Shown here piece by piece: positions 1-7,385 of a stretch of 64,000 nt of DNA. Under the pieces are notes generated by a model. The model had not been told where the DNA came from. It searched no databases and saw nothing but the letters and a program-made list of their open reading frames with translations. Source of the DNA: Polynucleobacter sp. MWH-CaK5 (lineage in GTDB: Bacteria; Pseudomonadota; Gammaproteobacteria; Burkholderiales; Burkholderiaceae); NCBI RefSeq assembly GCF_018687615.1, contig NZ_CP061299.1:558001-622000 (forward strand). The letters are read 5' to 3'. The position numbers and the translations under genes were made by a program. Numbering within the stretch: the stretch's first letter is position 1; the number at the start of each line of letters is the position of its first letter.

Positions 1-592
1 CACACTGGCTAAGAGCTTGAATCATGGTTTGCAATTGGCGGGCATGGCGAACTGCGGCAAACATTTTCCAGGACATGGTTTTGCCGAAGCAGATTCGCAT
101 GTGGCCATTCCTGTCGATGAGCGTTCTTTGAAGCAAATCATGAGTGATGATGCAAAACCTTATGAGTACTTAGGTCTTGGTTTGGCATCAGTGATGCCAG
201 CTCACGTCATTTATCCGAAGGTTGATAAAAATCCAGCAGGCTTTTCTAAGATTTGGTTACAAGATATCTTAAGAAAGCAGTTACAGTTCACTGGTGTGAT
301 TTTTAGTGATGATCTATCGATGGAAGGTGCTTCAGTAGCTGGAAGCGTGGTCAAAGGCGCTAAGCTAGCTCTTCAAGCAGGGTGTGATCAAGTGTTGATT
401 TGTAATCGCCCGGATTTGGCAGATCAGTTGCTCAATGAACTGACCTATGATGAAAAAGCGTATCAAGTGTCACGCGCAAGGGTTCAGAAATTGATGCCAA
501 CATCTGTTGCGATGTCTTGGGCGGAGTTACAAGCCAGTCCGGATTACCTAAGAGCAAAGCAACTTCTTAAACAGCTGAAATTGATTGCTTAA
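1..592 (+). CDS. nagZ: Beta-N-acetylhexosaminidase NagZ, 3' part (5' end outside window)
   Basis: This is the C-terminal part of a glycoside hydrolase family 3 enzyme of peptidoglycan recycling. In the cytosol it removes N-acetylglucosamine from anhydromuropeptides. The reading frame is open from base 2, so the true start lies upstream of the window. Visible family motifs are KHFPGHG (near bases 58-78), the ADSHVAIPVDERSL loop holding the Asp-His dyad used as general acid/base in NagZ, and FSDDLSMEGA (near 295-325) with the nucleophile Asp. The start-like TTG at base 17 is internal and should not be used. A convergent small gene begins 5 bases after the stop. Confidence 0.93.
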   Translation, partial: TLAKSLNHGLQLAGMANCGKHFPGHGFAEADSHVAIPVDERSLKQIMSDDAKPYEYLGLGLASVMPAHVIYPKVDKNPAGFSKIWLQDILRKQLQFTGVIFSDDLSMEGASVAGSVVKGAKLALQAGCDQVLICNRPDLADQLLNELTYDEKAYQVSRARVQKLMPTSVAMSWAELQASPDYLRAKQLLKQLKLIA

Positions 593-596
593 GGGA

Positions 597-782
597 TTAA
601 GCGGGCCTGACTCTAGCGGTCAATGATTCGGCGCCGCCACGATCTTCTAATTCAGATAGACGCAAGGCTTCATGCTCGAATTCAATGATGCCGGAGGTGA
701 GGCGGTTGCGATCCAATGAGATCACATACGTCCAAACCAAACTGCGGTCTTTTCTTTTAAATACGTCGACTATTTTTTTCAT
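597..782 (-). CDS. Small hypothetical protein (61 aa)
   Basis: A 61-residue reading frame, convergent with nagZ. I do not recognise the family. It is rich in charged residues, with no membrane segment or metal motif. A purine-rich AAAGGAG lies upstream of the ATG but about 16 bases away, farther than usual. It fills the space between nagZ and the divergent sulfur-transport promoter, which argues mildly that it is real. It could also be a chance frame. Confidence 0.4.
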   Translation of the reverse strand: MKKIVDVFKRKDRSLVWTYVISLDRNRLTSGIIEFEHEALRLSELEDRGGAESLTARVRPA

Positions 783-893
783 AGTTAGGCTTAATAAAGC
801 TCCTTTTAAACTACCAATAAATTAACACAAACTACTAGATATAGTTATAAGTGTTTCCCATAACCCTAGCTATTGTGAAACTTACACCCTAGA

Positions 894-923
894 TTGACAT
901 TTAAGCCATTTTTAATATATATT
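894..923 (+). promoter_or_regulatory. Sigma-70 type promoter for the YeeE/YedE pair
   Basis: A perfect -35 TTGACA (894-899) is followed after 18 bases by TATATT (918-923). It lies 53 bases upstream of the first of two sulfur-transport genes. The -10 falls inside the palindrome listed separately, so a repressor bound there would block initiation. Seen in sequence; start site not determined. Confidence 0.6.
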
Positions 924-933
924 AATATATATT
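914..933. promoter_or_regulatory. Perfect 20-bp AT palindrome over the -10 (ArsR/BigR-type operator candidate)
   Basis: AATATATATTAATATATATT is a perfect inverted repeat built from two copies of a 10-bp palindrome, and it covers the -10 of the promoter at 894-923. In Xylella and Agrobacterium the sulfide-sensing ArsR-family repressor BigR binds an AT-rich palindrome over the -10 of an operon that also contains YeeE/YedE-type genes (pmpA/pmpB). By analogy this is a candidate operator. No BigR gene is present in the window, and AT-rich palindromes can occur by chance. Confidence 0.5.
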
Positions 934-975
934 GTTGTTGAATAAATTAATAAGTACTTAAAAAGGAAGGCAAAA

Positions 976-1530
976 ATGTCAGAACAAGTCCAAAACAAGG
1001 GTGGGGAGTCCTCTGGTTGGAGTCCTTATCTAGCTGGAGCATTGGTGGGGCTCTTGGCAATCATTTCGGTTTACCTCACCACGACTTTGATGGGTAAGTC
1101 TAACTATCTAGGAGCTTCAACAACGTTTGTGAGAGCGGCTGGTTTGTTATTCCAAAGTGTGGATCCAGCTCACGTTGCTGAAAATGCTTACTACCTCAAA
1201 GAAAAAGTGAAGGTGGATTGGCAGTTCATGATGATCATCGGTATTTTCTTTGGTGCCTTGATTTCTTCATTGATGGATAAAAGTTTCAAGTTAGAAGCAG
1301 TTCCACCAACATGGGAAAAACGTTTCGGTGCGTCGGTTGGTAAGCGCGCCATTTTTTCATTCTTGGGTGGCATTGTTGCAATGATTGGCGCACGCATGGC
1401 CGATGGTTGTCCAAGTGGTCACGGATTGAGCGGCATGATGCAGCTTTCCATGAGTTCATTCATCGCCTTGGCTTTCTTCTTTGGTGCCGGTGCTTTAGTT
1501 GCTAACTTGATGTACAGAAAGGGGCAATAA
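976..1530 (+). CDS. YeeE/YedE-family membrane protein, half-size (sulfur transport), first of pair
   Basis: A 184-residue inner-membrane protein with about four hydrophobic segments (near residues 17-38, 82-100, 124-143 and 160-180). The signature GARMADGCPSGHG around Cys145 matches the cysteine motifs of YeeE/YedE proteins, which pass thiosulfate or related sulfur species through the membrane by successive contacts with cysteines. Full-size members have about 350 residues; this one and its neighbour are half-size and probably assemble together, like PmpA/PmpB. AAGGAAGG precedes the ATG. The next gene starts one base after this stop. Substrate (thiosulfate, sulfide-derived sulfur) is inferred. 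Confidence 0.85.
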   Translation: MSEQVQNKGGESSGWSPYLAGALVGLLAIISVYLTTTLMGKSNYLGASTTFVRAAGLLFQSVDPAHVAENAYYLKEKVKVDWQFMMIIGIFFGALISSLMDKSFKLEAVPPTWEKRFGASVGKRAIFSFLGGIVAMIGARMADGCPSGHGLSGMMQLSMSSFIALAFFFGAGALVANLMYRKGQ

Positions 1531-1531
1531 C

Positions 1532-2062
1532 ATGTCTACAGAACAAATATTAGGATTGGTGACAGGTATCTTTTTTGGCTTCTTATTGCAAAAAGGCCGT
1601 GTACTTCGTTACGACAAACAAGTGGGTGCAATGCTGTTTAAAGACATGACGATTTTTAAGTTCATGTTGTCAGCAATCATCGTGGGTATGTTTGGTATTT
1701 TGGCCATGCATGACATGGGCATCATCAAACTCAGCCATAAAGCCATGAACGTCGGTGCTATTTTGGTGGGCGGCTCATTGTTTGGTATTGGTTGGGCAGT
1801 GATGGGCTTTTGCCCAGGCACATCGGTTGGTGCGATTGGTGAAGGCCGTTGGCACTCTGTATTTGGTGCGATTGGCATGATTGTGGGTGCTGGTATTTAT
1901 GCTGAGTTATTCCCATTCTTTAAATCCACCGTTTTATCTTGGGCTGATTTTGGCAAGATTGGTTTGCCTGAAGTATTGGGTATCAATCACTGGGTGATTG
2001 CTGTGATTTTCACGATCATCACTTTGATCATGTTCAGATGGTTTGAGAAAAAAGGCATCTAA
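1532..2062 (+). CDS. YeeE/YedE-family membrane protein, half-size, second of pair (DUF6691-like)
   Basis: A 176-residue membrane protein, the partner half of the preceding gene and translated from the same mRNA with a one-base gap. Hydrophobic segments lie near residues 5-20, 40-60, 72-92, 108-128 and 150-170. The motif GWAVMGFCPGTSVGAIGEGR has the conserved cysteine (Cys94). Together the two halves would give one cysteine relay per subunit, as in full-length YeeE. Its likely role is import or export of thiosulfate-type sulfur, which fits a sulfur-supported mixotroph. A rho-independent terminator follows at 2083. Confidence 0.85.
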   Translation: MSTEQILGLVTGIFFGFLLQKGRVLRYDKQVGAMLFKDMTIFKFMLSAIIVGMFGILAMHDMGIIKLSHKAMNVGAILVGGSLFGIGWAVMGFCPGTSVGAIGEGRWHSVFGAIGMIVGAGIYAELFPFFKSTVLSWADFGKIGLPEVLGINHWVIAVIFTIITLIMFRWFEKKGI

Positions 2063-2082
2063 GCACATCAGCTTTAAAAAAT

Positions 2083-2125
2083 AAAAGCCACTGCATGGGT
2101 GACAATCTATGCGGTGGCTTTTTAT
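2083..2125 (+). terminator. Rho-independent terminator of the YeeE/YedE operon
   Basis: AAAAGCCAC (2083-2091) pairs with GTGGCTTTT (from 2114), extended by TGCAT/ATGC, and is followed by a T-rich tract. It lies 20 bases after the stop codon. Confidence 0.8.
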
Positions 2126-2169
2126 TTTCTTGCACTCTTTTGGCTCATGAAAACAAATCTTCTCGTTGA

Positions 2170-2194
2170 GTTATCCACAGAAAATGTTGATAAC
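2170..2194. promoter_or_regulatory. Inverted pair of DnaA-box-like nonamers
   Basis: TTATCCACA (2171-2179) is an exact consensus DnaA box. Five bases on, TGTTGATAA (2185-2193) is the reverse complement of TTATCAACA, a one-mismatch box. With flanks they form a near-perfect 10+10 inverted repeat. The site lies between two convergent terminators, away from any promoter. It could titrate DnaA or be fortuitous; no dnaA, dnaN or other origin genes are nearby. Confidence 0.45.
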
Positions 2195-2273
2195 TACTGT
2201 TGAATTCAACTGAAACCTTCTCGATTCAAGATGCTAGGTTGTTTGCTTAAAAATTAATCAATATGCACCAAAG

Positions 2274-2302
2274 AAAAAACCACTCCGCAGAGTGGTTTTA
2301 TT
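2274..2302 (-). terminator. Terminator of earP-efp (works on the minus strand, possibly both)
   Basis: The hairpin AAACCACTC-cgca-GAGTGGTTT is flanked by an A-run on the left, which becomes the U-tract for minus-strand transcripts, and by TTTT on the right. It lies about 50 bases beyond the efp stop. Confidence 0.8.
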
Positions 2303-2352
2303 CTGATTTTTTACACATTCAATCAATTGGATTGAATGCCTAACAACATCAA

Positions 2353-2913
2353 TTAGTTAGCGCGGCTGCGGTATTCGCCAGTGCGTGTATCGATCTCGAT
2401 CTTGTCACCTTCGCTGCAGAACAATGGAACTTGTAGTTCGTAGCCTGTAGCAATCTTTGCATTCTTCAATACACGGCCTGAGCTTGTGTCGCCCTTAACA
2501 GCTGGCTCTGTGTAAGTGATTTCACGAATAACAATGGTTGGCAATTCAACAGACAATGCTTTACCTTCGTAAAAAACTACTTCAACTGGCATCGCATCTT
2601 CTAAGTAATTCAAGGCGTCACCCATGTTGTCTTTTTCAACTTCATACTGGTTGAATTCTGTGTCCATGAATGCATACATTGGATCTGCGAAGTAAGAGTA
2701 TGTGCACTCTTTGCGCTCCAAGATCACAACTTCAAATTTGTCATCAGCTTTAAAAATGCCTTCGTTAGGTGCTTCGGTGATCAAGTTCTTGAACTTCATC
2801 TTCACCACTGCAGCATTACGACCTGAACGGCTGTATTCTGATTTCTGAATCACCAAAGGTTGGCCATTCAACATTACAACGTTACCTACGCGGAGTTCTT
2901 GAGCAATTTTCAT
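2353..2913 (-). CDS. efp: Elongation factor P
   Basis: EF-P (186 aa, the usual length) binds stalled ribosomes between the P and E sites and speeds peptide bond formation at polyproline stretches. The tip of the KOW-like domain I reads [12 protein letters not shown], which puts an arginine exactly at position 32. Arg32 is the residue that EarP modifies with rhamnose, whereas EpmA-type bacteria have lysine here. The modifying enzyme is encoded immediately upstream and overlaps by four bases (ATGA), so factor and modifier are co-translated. Domains II and III follow to the C-terminus. Confidence 0.98.
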   Translation of the reverse strand: MKIAQELRVGNVVMLNGQPLVIQKSEYSRSGRNAAVVKMKFKNLITEAPNEGIFKADDKFEVVILERKECTYSYFADPMYAFMDTEFNQYEVEKDNMGDALNYLEDAMPVEVVFYEGKALSVELPTIVIREITYTEPAVKGDTSSGRVLKNAKIATGYELQVPLFCSEGDKIEIDTRTGEYRSRAN

Positions 2914-4046
2914 CGCGATATTTCCTGAGATTTCACAAAGTCTAAGATTTTACCCTCTAAATGACCTAAAGCTACTAACTTATCGGCCCAGTCCTTGGAA
3001 TGCTGGGTCAAAGCATTTAAATGAGGCCACCAGCCTTCAGCGGGAGCCCATTTCATGGCTGACATGCCAAAAGCTCTCAATTCGGGGGAGGCGCCTTCAA
3101 AATAACGGTCTAAAAACGCTTCTAATTTGATTTCATGAGCCAAATCAGACTGCGGATAGATGTCCCAAATGAATGGTTTGCCTGCCCATTGGGCGCGAAC
3201 AAAAGAATCTTCTCCACGGACCAAGTTCATGTCGCAAATAGATAGTAGGTAATCGTAGTCCTCTTGAGGGATGAAGGGCAGTTGAATTAACTTCACTGCC
3301 GAACCTTCTAAAGAAAATACTTTTTGTGTTGCAGCTGACACATTTTGATCTGCACACAAAAACACGTCGACCTGATCACCATGAGCAAAGGCAGTTTGGT
3401 TTACTGAGCTGAGCCATGCATCCAAAGGCGCTTGTTTGTAATTGAAAACAGATATTTTTTTAGATGCAGGTCGACATGACTGAAGCACCAAAGCCAAAGA
3501 GTTGGGCGGTGATGTCTTTTTATCAGAAGTAACTTCGTGCCAATCACCTAAGAGCACACCACCTGTTTTAGGGGTGAAGCCTGGGAAATAAAAATACTTG
3601 TTAAGCCCATTGTTTTGTGGCGATGGCATCAAGTGCATGTCGTCTGCCCAAGTTTCTGCCGTGAGGTATTCAAGATTGATCCAAATCGGTGCCTGATTAG
3701 ACGCCTTTTGAACCATGGCCTCAATATAGGGTTGCGGTAAGTGACAGGCAAAGGCCTCAATCACCACATCACCCACTGAAGCTAAAACAGCTGGTGATTC
3801 AGCAGCGGACCAAGGTAAGACCTCGATGCCTAAACTTGCCCCATGAGCCACGGCATCTCCATGGGCGATCACATTTAAAACATTTAAATCATCGCAAAAT
3901 AAACGAATACGACTATCATCACATTCAACAGAACTTACAGTATTAACAGATGAGGACGATAATCGTGACAAGGCCCTGGCCAGACGCCAGCAAACACCAG
4001 CATCACCATAGTTATCGACGATTTGACAAAAGATATCCCAACGCAT
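2910..4046 (-). CDS. earP: EF-P arginine rhamnosyltransferase EarP
   Basis: This 378-residue GT-B glycosyltransferase transfers rhamnose from TDP-rhamnose to Arg32 of EF-P. The N-terminal [16 protein letters not shown] carries the two aspartates (Asp11, Asp15) conserved in EarP, and the C-terminal [20 protein letters not shown] is the nucleotide-sugar binding signature of the family (formerly DUF2331). It is followed by efp with a 4-bp overlap. Its ATG shares the four bases CATG with the ATG of the divergent uvrC, so there is no intergenic space and each promoter must lie in the other gene's coding region. Confidence 0.96.
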   Translation of the reverse strand: MRWDIFCQIVDNYGDAGVCWRLARALSRLSSSSVNTVSSVECDDSRIRLFCDDLNVLNVIAHGDAVAHGASLGIEVLPWSAAESPAVLASVGDVVIEAFACHLPQPYIEAMVQKASNQAPIWINLEYLTAETWADDMHLMPSPQNNGLNKYFYFPGFTPKTGGVLLGDWHEVTSDKKTSPPNSLALVLQSCRPASKKISVFNYKQAPLDAWLSSVNQTAFAHGDQVDVFLCADQNVSAATQKVFSLEGSAVKLIQLPFIPQEDYDYLLSICDMNLVRGEDSFVRAQWAGKPFIWDIYPQSDLAHEIKLEAFLDRYFEGASPELRAFGMSAMKWAPAEGWWPHLNALTQHSKDWADKLVALGHLEGKILDFVKSQEISR

Positions 4047-5919
4047 GTCGAATGAGACCCCTGAATCCCTCTTAAATGATGTTAAAAAATTACCTGGTTT
4101 GCCAGGTGTTTATCGCTTTTTCGATGAAGCAGGACAAATCTTATACGTTGGCAAGGCCAAAGACTTAAAAAAGCGCGTCAACAGTTATTTTCAGCGCAAT
4201 CTGTCATCGCCGCGCATTGAGCGCATGGTCACCAGAATTCGTTCATTAGAGACCACAGTTACTCGCACAGAAACCGAAGCTTTGATTCTAGAGAACAATC
4301 TGATCAAAGAACTGTCACCGCCATTCAACATCTTATTCAGAGATGATAAGTCTTACCCGTATGTGATGCTCTCTGGTCATCAGTATCCACGTTTGGCTTA
4401 TTACCGTGGCCGGGTGGATAAGCGCCATCAGTATTACGGACCGTTTCCGAATTCATGGGCGGTTAGAAACAGCATTCAGATTCTGCAAAAAGTGTTTCAA
4501 ATAAGAACCTGTGAAGACACTATTTTTAAAAATAGAAGCAGACCTTGTTTATTGCATCAGATCCATCGGTGCAGTGCGCCTTGCGTGGGCAGAATCACCG
4601 AGCAAAATTATGCTCAAGACATCCAAAAGGCTGTTCAATTTTTAGAGGGTGATCACGCCAGTGTCATGGCCGAGTTCGAGCAGGCGATGCAGTCCTACAG
4701 TGACAACATGCAGTTTGAACAAGCTGCCATGATGCGCGACCGAATCGCTGATTTGTCACAAGTGCTACAACAACAATCCATGGACACTGTGGCTGATGGT
4801 GAAGGCGATGTTGATATCTTGGCCATTGCGATGAAGGGTGGCTTGGCTTGTATTAATTTGGCCATGGTGCGAGGTGGTCGTCATTTGGGTGATAGAGCTT
4901 ACTTTCCAAAAATGGGGCGCTTCAAAGAAGATGCCATGCCCAATAGTGATGAAGTCATGCAAGCATTCATCACCCAACACTATTTGAGTGATGACGCTGA
5001 ATCTTTGAAGCTCATTCCTAAAGTCATGGTCATTCAAGACTTCAGTGATTCTCCAGAAAATGATGAGTTACAAGAGCTTCTAAATTCCAAAGCCAATAAA
5101 AAGGTACAGATCCTCAAGCAACCGCAAGGTCAACGCAAGCATTGGTTGATCATGGCGCAGAACAATGCTGAATTGGCTTTGACGAAACGACTCACAGAAG
5201 CTGGTGGGCAAGAAACCAGAACGCGATCATTGATTGAGGTGCTCAACCTTGATCTTGAAAATGCTGAAGATTTGCGCATTGAATGTTTTGACATCAGCCA
5301 CACCTCAGGTGAAGCCACTCAAGCCAGTTGTGTGGTTTATCAAAAGCACGACATGCAAAGTGGCGAGTACCGCCGCTTTAATATCAATGACATCATTCCA
5401 GGTGATGACTATGCGGCGATGCGCCAAGTGCTTCACAGGCGTTATGCCAACTTTCAAGAAATACCTCCTGAGAAACAGCCTCACATTGTTTTAGTCGATG
5501 GTGGTAAAGGGCAGGTCAGTATGGCCAAGGAAGTCTTTGATGAATTGGGTTTGGATATTCACATGATTGTCGGCATTGCCAAAGGTGAGGGTAGGAAAGT
5601 TGGTTTAGAAACTCTCATCTTTGCTGATCAACGTGAACCCATGACCCTCGGCTTAGAAAGTCCTGCACTTTTGCTCACTGCTCAAATCAGGGATGAGGCT
5701 CATCGTTTTGCTATTACTGGCATGAGGGCCAAGAGACAGAAAACCAGAAACGTCTCGCGCCTAGAAGAGATTGAAGGCATAGGGGCTAAGAGACGTCAAA
5801 AACTTTTGGCTCGATTCGGTGGACTAAAAGGCGTCACCAGTGCCACCATTGAAGAGCTTCAGCAAGTGGAAGGTATTTCAAAGGCCTTGGCTGAGATTAT
5901 TTATAAACAATTGCACTGA
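4045..5919 (+). CDS. uvrC: Excinuclease ABC subunit C
   Basis: UvrC (624 aa) makes both incisions around a lesion after UvrA2B loading in nucleotide excision repair. Domains in order: GIY-YIG nuclease (GVYRF at 21-25, LYVGKA from 33), the cysteine-rich segment CEDTIF...RPC...HRCSAPC (about 155-178, which binds an Fe-S cluster in E. coli UvrC), a UVR motif for UvrB contact near 215-240, the RNase H-like endonuclease core ([11 protein letters not shown]), and tandem helix-hairpin-helix motifs at the C-terminus ([18 protein letters not shown]). The start overlaps the divergent earP start, and no clear Shine-Dalgarno sequence is visible. Confidence 0.97.
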   Translation: MSNETPESLLNDVKKLPGLPGVYRFFDEAGQILYVGKAKDLKKRVNSYFQRNLSSPRIERMVTRIRSLETTVTRTETEALILENNLIKELSPPFNILFRDDKSYPYVMLSGHQYPRLAYYRGRVDKRHQYYGPFPNSWAVRNSIQILQKVFQIRTCEDTIFKNRSRPCLLHQIHRCSAPCVGRITEQNYAQDIQKAVQFLEGDHASVMAEFEQAMQSYSDNMQFEQAAMMRDRIADLSQVLQQQSMDTVADGEGDVDILAIAMKGGLACINLAMVRGGRHLGDRAYFPKMGRFKEDAMPNSDEVMQAFITQHYLSDDAESLKLIPKVMVIQDFSDSPENDELQELLNSKANKKVQILKQPQGQRKHWLIMAQNNAELALTKRLTEAGGQETRTRSLIEVLNLDLENAEDLRIECFDISHTSGEATQASCVVYQKHDMQSGEYRRFNINDIIPGDDYAAMRQVLHRRYANFQEIPPEKQPHIVLVDGGKGQVSMAKEVFDELGLDIHMIVGIAKGEGRKVGLETLIFADQREPMTLGLESPALLLTAQIRDEAHRFAITGMRAKRQKTRNVSRLEEIEGIGAKRRQKLLARFGGLKGVTSATIEELQQVEGISKALAEIIYKQLH

Positions 5920-5931
5920 TGCATCACTGAT

Positions 5932-6255
5932 TTACAAAACTGCTTCAAGTCCTTTTCTTTCTAGTAAGTGAAGTAGTTTTAGTGATGAGCCACTCGGATG
6001 CTTTTCTCCAATTTCCCATTTTTGAACTGTAGACAAGCTGGTATTTAAAACTGCTGCCAGTACGGATTGACTCAGATGCAATTGGCTTCTGAGTTTACGA
6101 ATCTTTTTGCTGTCATAGTCAGGTATTGGCTGCAGGCACAGCAAATTGTATTTATGCATTTTTCTTTTATCTATAAAGCCTAATTCATGTAAGTCATTTG
6201 CTGTTTCATGAACGGCGGCCAAGATGTCTGTTTTAGCCTTCACTTTACGGACCAT
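5932..6255 (-). CDS. HigA-type XRE antitoxin-like regulator, probably orphan
   Basis: This 107-residue protein has a C-terminal helix-turn-helix (SQSVLAAVLNTSLSTVQKWEIGEKHPSG) and the preceding segment LLCLQPIPDYDSKKIRKLR. This layout is typical of antitoxins that follow RelE-like HigB toxins (the COG4737 type). GAGGAGA lies 7 bases upstream of the ATG. Such antitoxins are normally translated from the overlap with the toxin stop, and that overlap survives here (see toxin stub at 6245-6316). The toxin body is gone, so this is likely a leftover antitoxin or a domesticated DNA-binding protein. It lies convergent to uvrC, 12 bases after its stop. Confidence 0.8.
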   Translation of the reverse strand: MVRKVKAKTDILAAVHETANDLHELGFIDKRKMHKYNLLCLQPIPDYDSKKIRKLRSQLHLSQSVLAAVLNTSLSTVQKWEIGEKHPSGSSLKLLHLLERKGLEAVL

Positions 6256-6316
6256 GGCAAATCTCCTCTAATTTTCCTGCTGCAATAACTTCTTTGATCT
6301 GGGATTGATAACTTGT
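6245..6316 (-). pseudogene. C-terminal stub of a RelE/HigB-type toxin
   Basis: On the minus strand an open stretch ends 11 bases inside the antitoxin gene and encodes TSYQSQIKEVIAAGKLEEIC plus three residues before the stop. The pattern, an Ile-Lys...Ala-Ala-Gly-x-Leu-x-Glu-Ile/Val tail followed by an overlapping antitoxin start, is how COG4737-type toxins end. Directly upstream is an in-frame stop, and only about 60 further bases remain before pgsA, so the rest of the toxin is deleted. Assignment rests on remembered family pattern and position. Confidence 0.5.
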
Positions 6317-6431
6317 TTACTATATCACTTAGTCATATAGTAGTTAGAAGGGTTATTTTTGGATGAGGTAAATCTTATTGAATAGCGCTTCAAAGTATCT
6401 CAAGCATAAGAAATTCCTTTATCCTAGCGTC

Positions 6432-7010
6432 ATGCCCTTTAATTTACCGATCTTCCTCACTTGGTTACGCGTTGCGACCATACCTTTGGTGGTTGGTATC
6501 TTTTACTTGCCTGAATCTTGGTTGAGTATTGATGAGAAAAACCTGTGGGCAACTATTTTCTTTGTGGGTGCAGCCATCACAGATTGGTTAGATGGTTATT
6601 TGGCTCGTAAGTGGGGTCAGGTATCTGCTTTTGGCGCATTCTTAGATCCAGTCGCAGACAAACTCATGGTGGCCGCAGCTCTTTTAGTACTTCTTAACTT
6701 TGATCGTGTAGAAGTTTGGGTGGCATTGGTCATCATTGGTCGCGAAATCACAATCTCAGCTTTAAGAGAGTGGATGGCTCAAATTGGCGCATCGAAGAGT
6801 GTGGCCGTGCACTTTGTGGGTAAGCTCAAAACAGCTGCCCAACTGATAGCGATTCCATTCTTGCTCTTTAACGACACATTGTTCAATCTATTCCATACCA
6901 AAACGATTGGTAAGCCTTTGATTTGGATTGCTGCTGTTCTGACAGTTTGGTCGATGTTCTATTACCTACAGAAGGCTTGGCCGATGATCAAGGCCAAAGC
7001 GGACCTTTGA
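6432..7010 (+). CDS. pgsA: CDP-diacylglycerol--glycerol-3-phosphate 3-phosphatidyltransferase
   Basis: PgsA makes phosphatidylglycerol phosphate, the committed step to phosphatidylglycerol and cardiolipin, in the inner membrane. The CDP-alcohol phosphotransferase signature is complete (DG-x2-AR-x8-G-x3-D-x3-D: DGYLARKWGQVSAF, then G, AFL, D, PVA, D). Start chosen at ATG 6432 (MPFNLPIFLTWLRV), the usual N-terminus. The frame is open upstream to a TTG at 6378 preceded by GGATGAGG, which would add 18 residues. The gene leads into tRNA-Gly and tRNA-Cys, a common betaproteobacterial order. Confidence 0.95.
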   Translation: MPFNLPIFLTWLRVATIPLVVGIFYLPESWLSIDEKNLWATIFFVGAAITDWLDGYLARKWGQVSAFGAFLDPVADKLMVAAALLVLLNFDRVEVWVALVIIGREITISALREWMAQIGASKSVAVHFVGKLKTAAQLIAIPFLLFNDTLFNLFHTKTIGKPLIWIAAVLTVWSMFYYLQKAWPMIKAKADL

Positions 7011-7095
7011 TCAATTAATGATTAAAAGTCAGTAAAAACAACGACTTTGATATGGGTAGTAGCCATAGCCTAAGAAAGATAAAAAGCCCATTTAT

Positions 7096-7123
7096 TTGAC
7101 ATGGGCTGAAATTATGGTAAAGT
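7096..7123 (+). promoter_or_regulatory. Promoter of the tRNA-Gly/tRNA-Cys unit
   Basis: TTGACA (7096-7101), a 16-base spacer and TAAAGT (7118-7123) place a start about 10 bases before tRNA-Gly. The -35 is embedded in the hairpin AGCCCAT...ATGGGCT (7085-7107), whose A-run on the left gives a U-tract only for minus-strand transcripts. Confidence 0.6.
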
Positions 7124-7140
7124 AACGGTCTTGTTGTTAT

Positions 7141-7216
7141 GCGGGATTAGCTCAGTTGGTAGAGCGATACCTTGCCAAGGTATAGGTCGAGAGTTCGAGC
7201 CTCTTATCCCGCTCCA
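7141..7216 (+). tRNA. tRNA-Gly (anticodon GCC)
   Basis: A 76-base cloverleaf with encoded CCA. Acceptor GCGGGAT pairs with ATCCCGC. The anticodon loop in ACCTTGCCAAGGT reads GCC, and the T-arm is GAGAGTTCGAGCCTC. Confidence 0.97.
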
Positions 7217-7223
7217 AATTACG

Positions 7224-7250
7224 AGGGAAGCTTAACCAGCTTCCCTTTTT
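7224..7250 (+). terminator. Hairpin with T-run between tRNA-Gly and tRNA-Cys
   Basis: AGGGAAGCT (7224-7232) pairs with AGCTTCCCT (7238-7246), followed by TTTT. It looks like an intrinsic terminator, yet no separate promoter is obvious for tRNA-Cys 20 bases further on. It may be partial or serve as a processing hairpin. Confidence 0.6.
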
Positions 7251-7269
7251 AATTTAACAACTCATCCCC

Positions 7270-7343
7270 GGCGGGATGGCAGAGTGGTTATGCAGCGGCC
7301 TGCAAAGCCGTGTACCCCAGTTCGATTCTGGGTTCCGCCTCCA
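7270..7343 (+). tRNA. tRNA-Cys (anticodon GCA)
   Basis: A 74-base cloverleaf with CCA. Acceptor GGCGGGA pairs with TTCCGCC (one G-U). The anticodon loop reads CTGCAAA (GCA). The T-arm is CCCAGTTCGATTCTGGG. The last 44 bases (7300-7343) recur exactly at 15884-15927, marking this gene as the integration target of the islet downstream. The gene itself is intact. Confidence 0.97.
7300..7343 (+). repeat. Direct repeat / attachment site, left copy (inside tRNA-Cys)
   Basis: 44 bases identical to 15884-15927, from the C before the GCA anticodon to the terminal CCA. Flanking bases differ on both sides (C versus T upstream; A versus G downstream), which defines the limits of the repeat. Confidence 0.9.
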
Positions 7344-7385
7344 AAAACAATTAAATTGTTCAAATATTTTTGTGACTTTTTTTAA

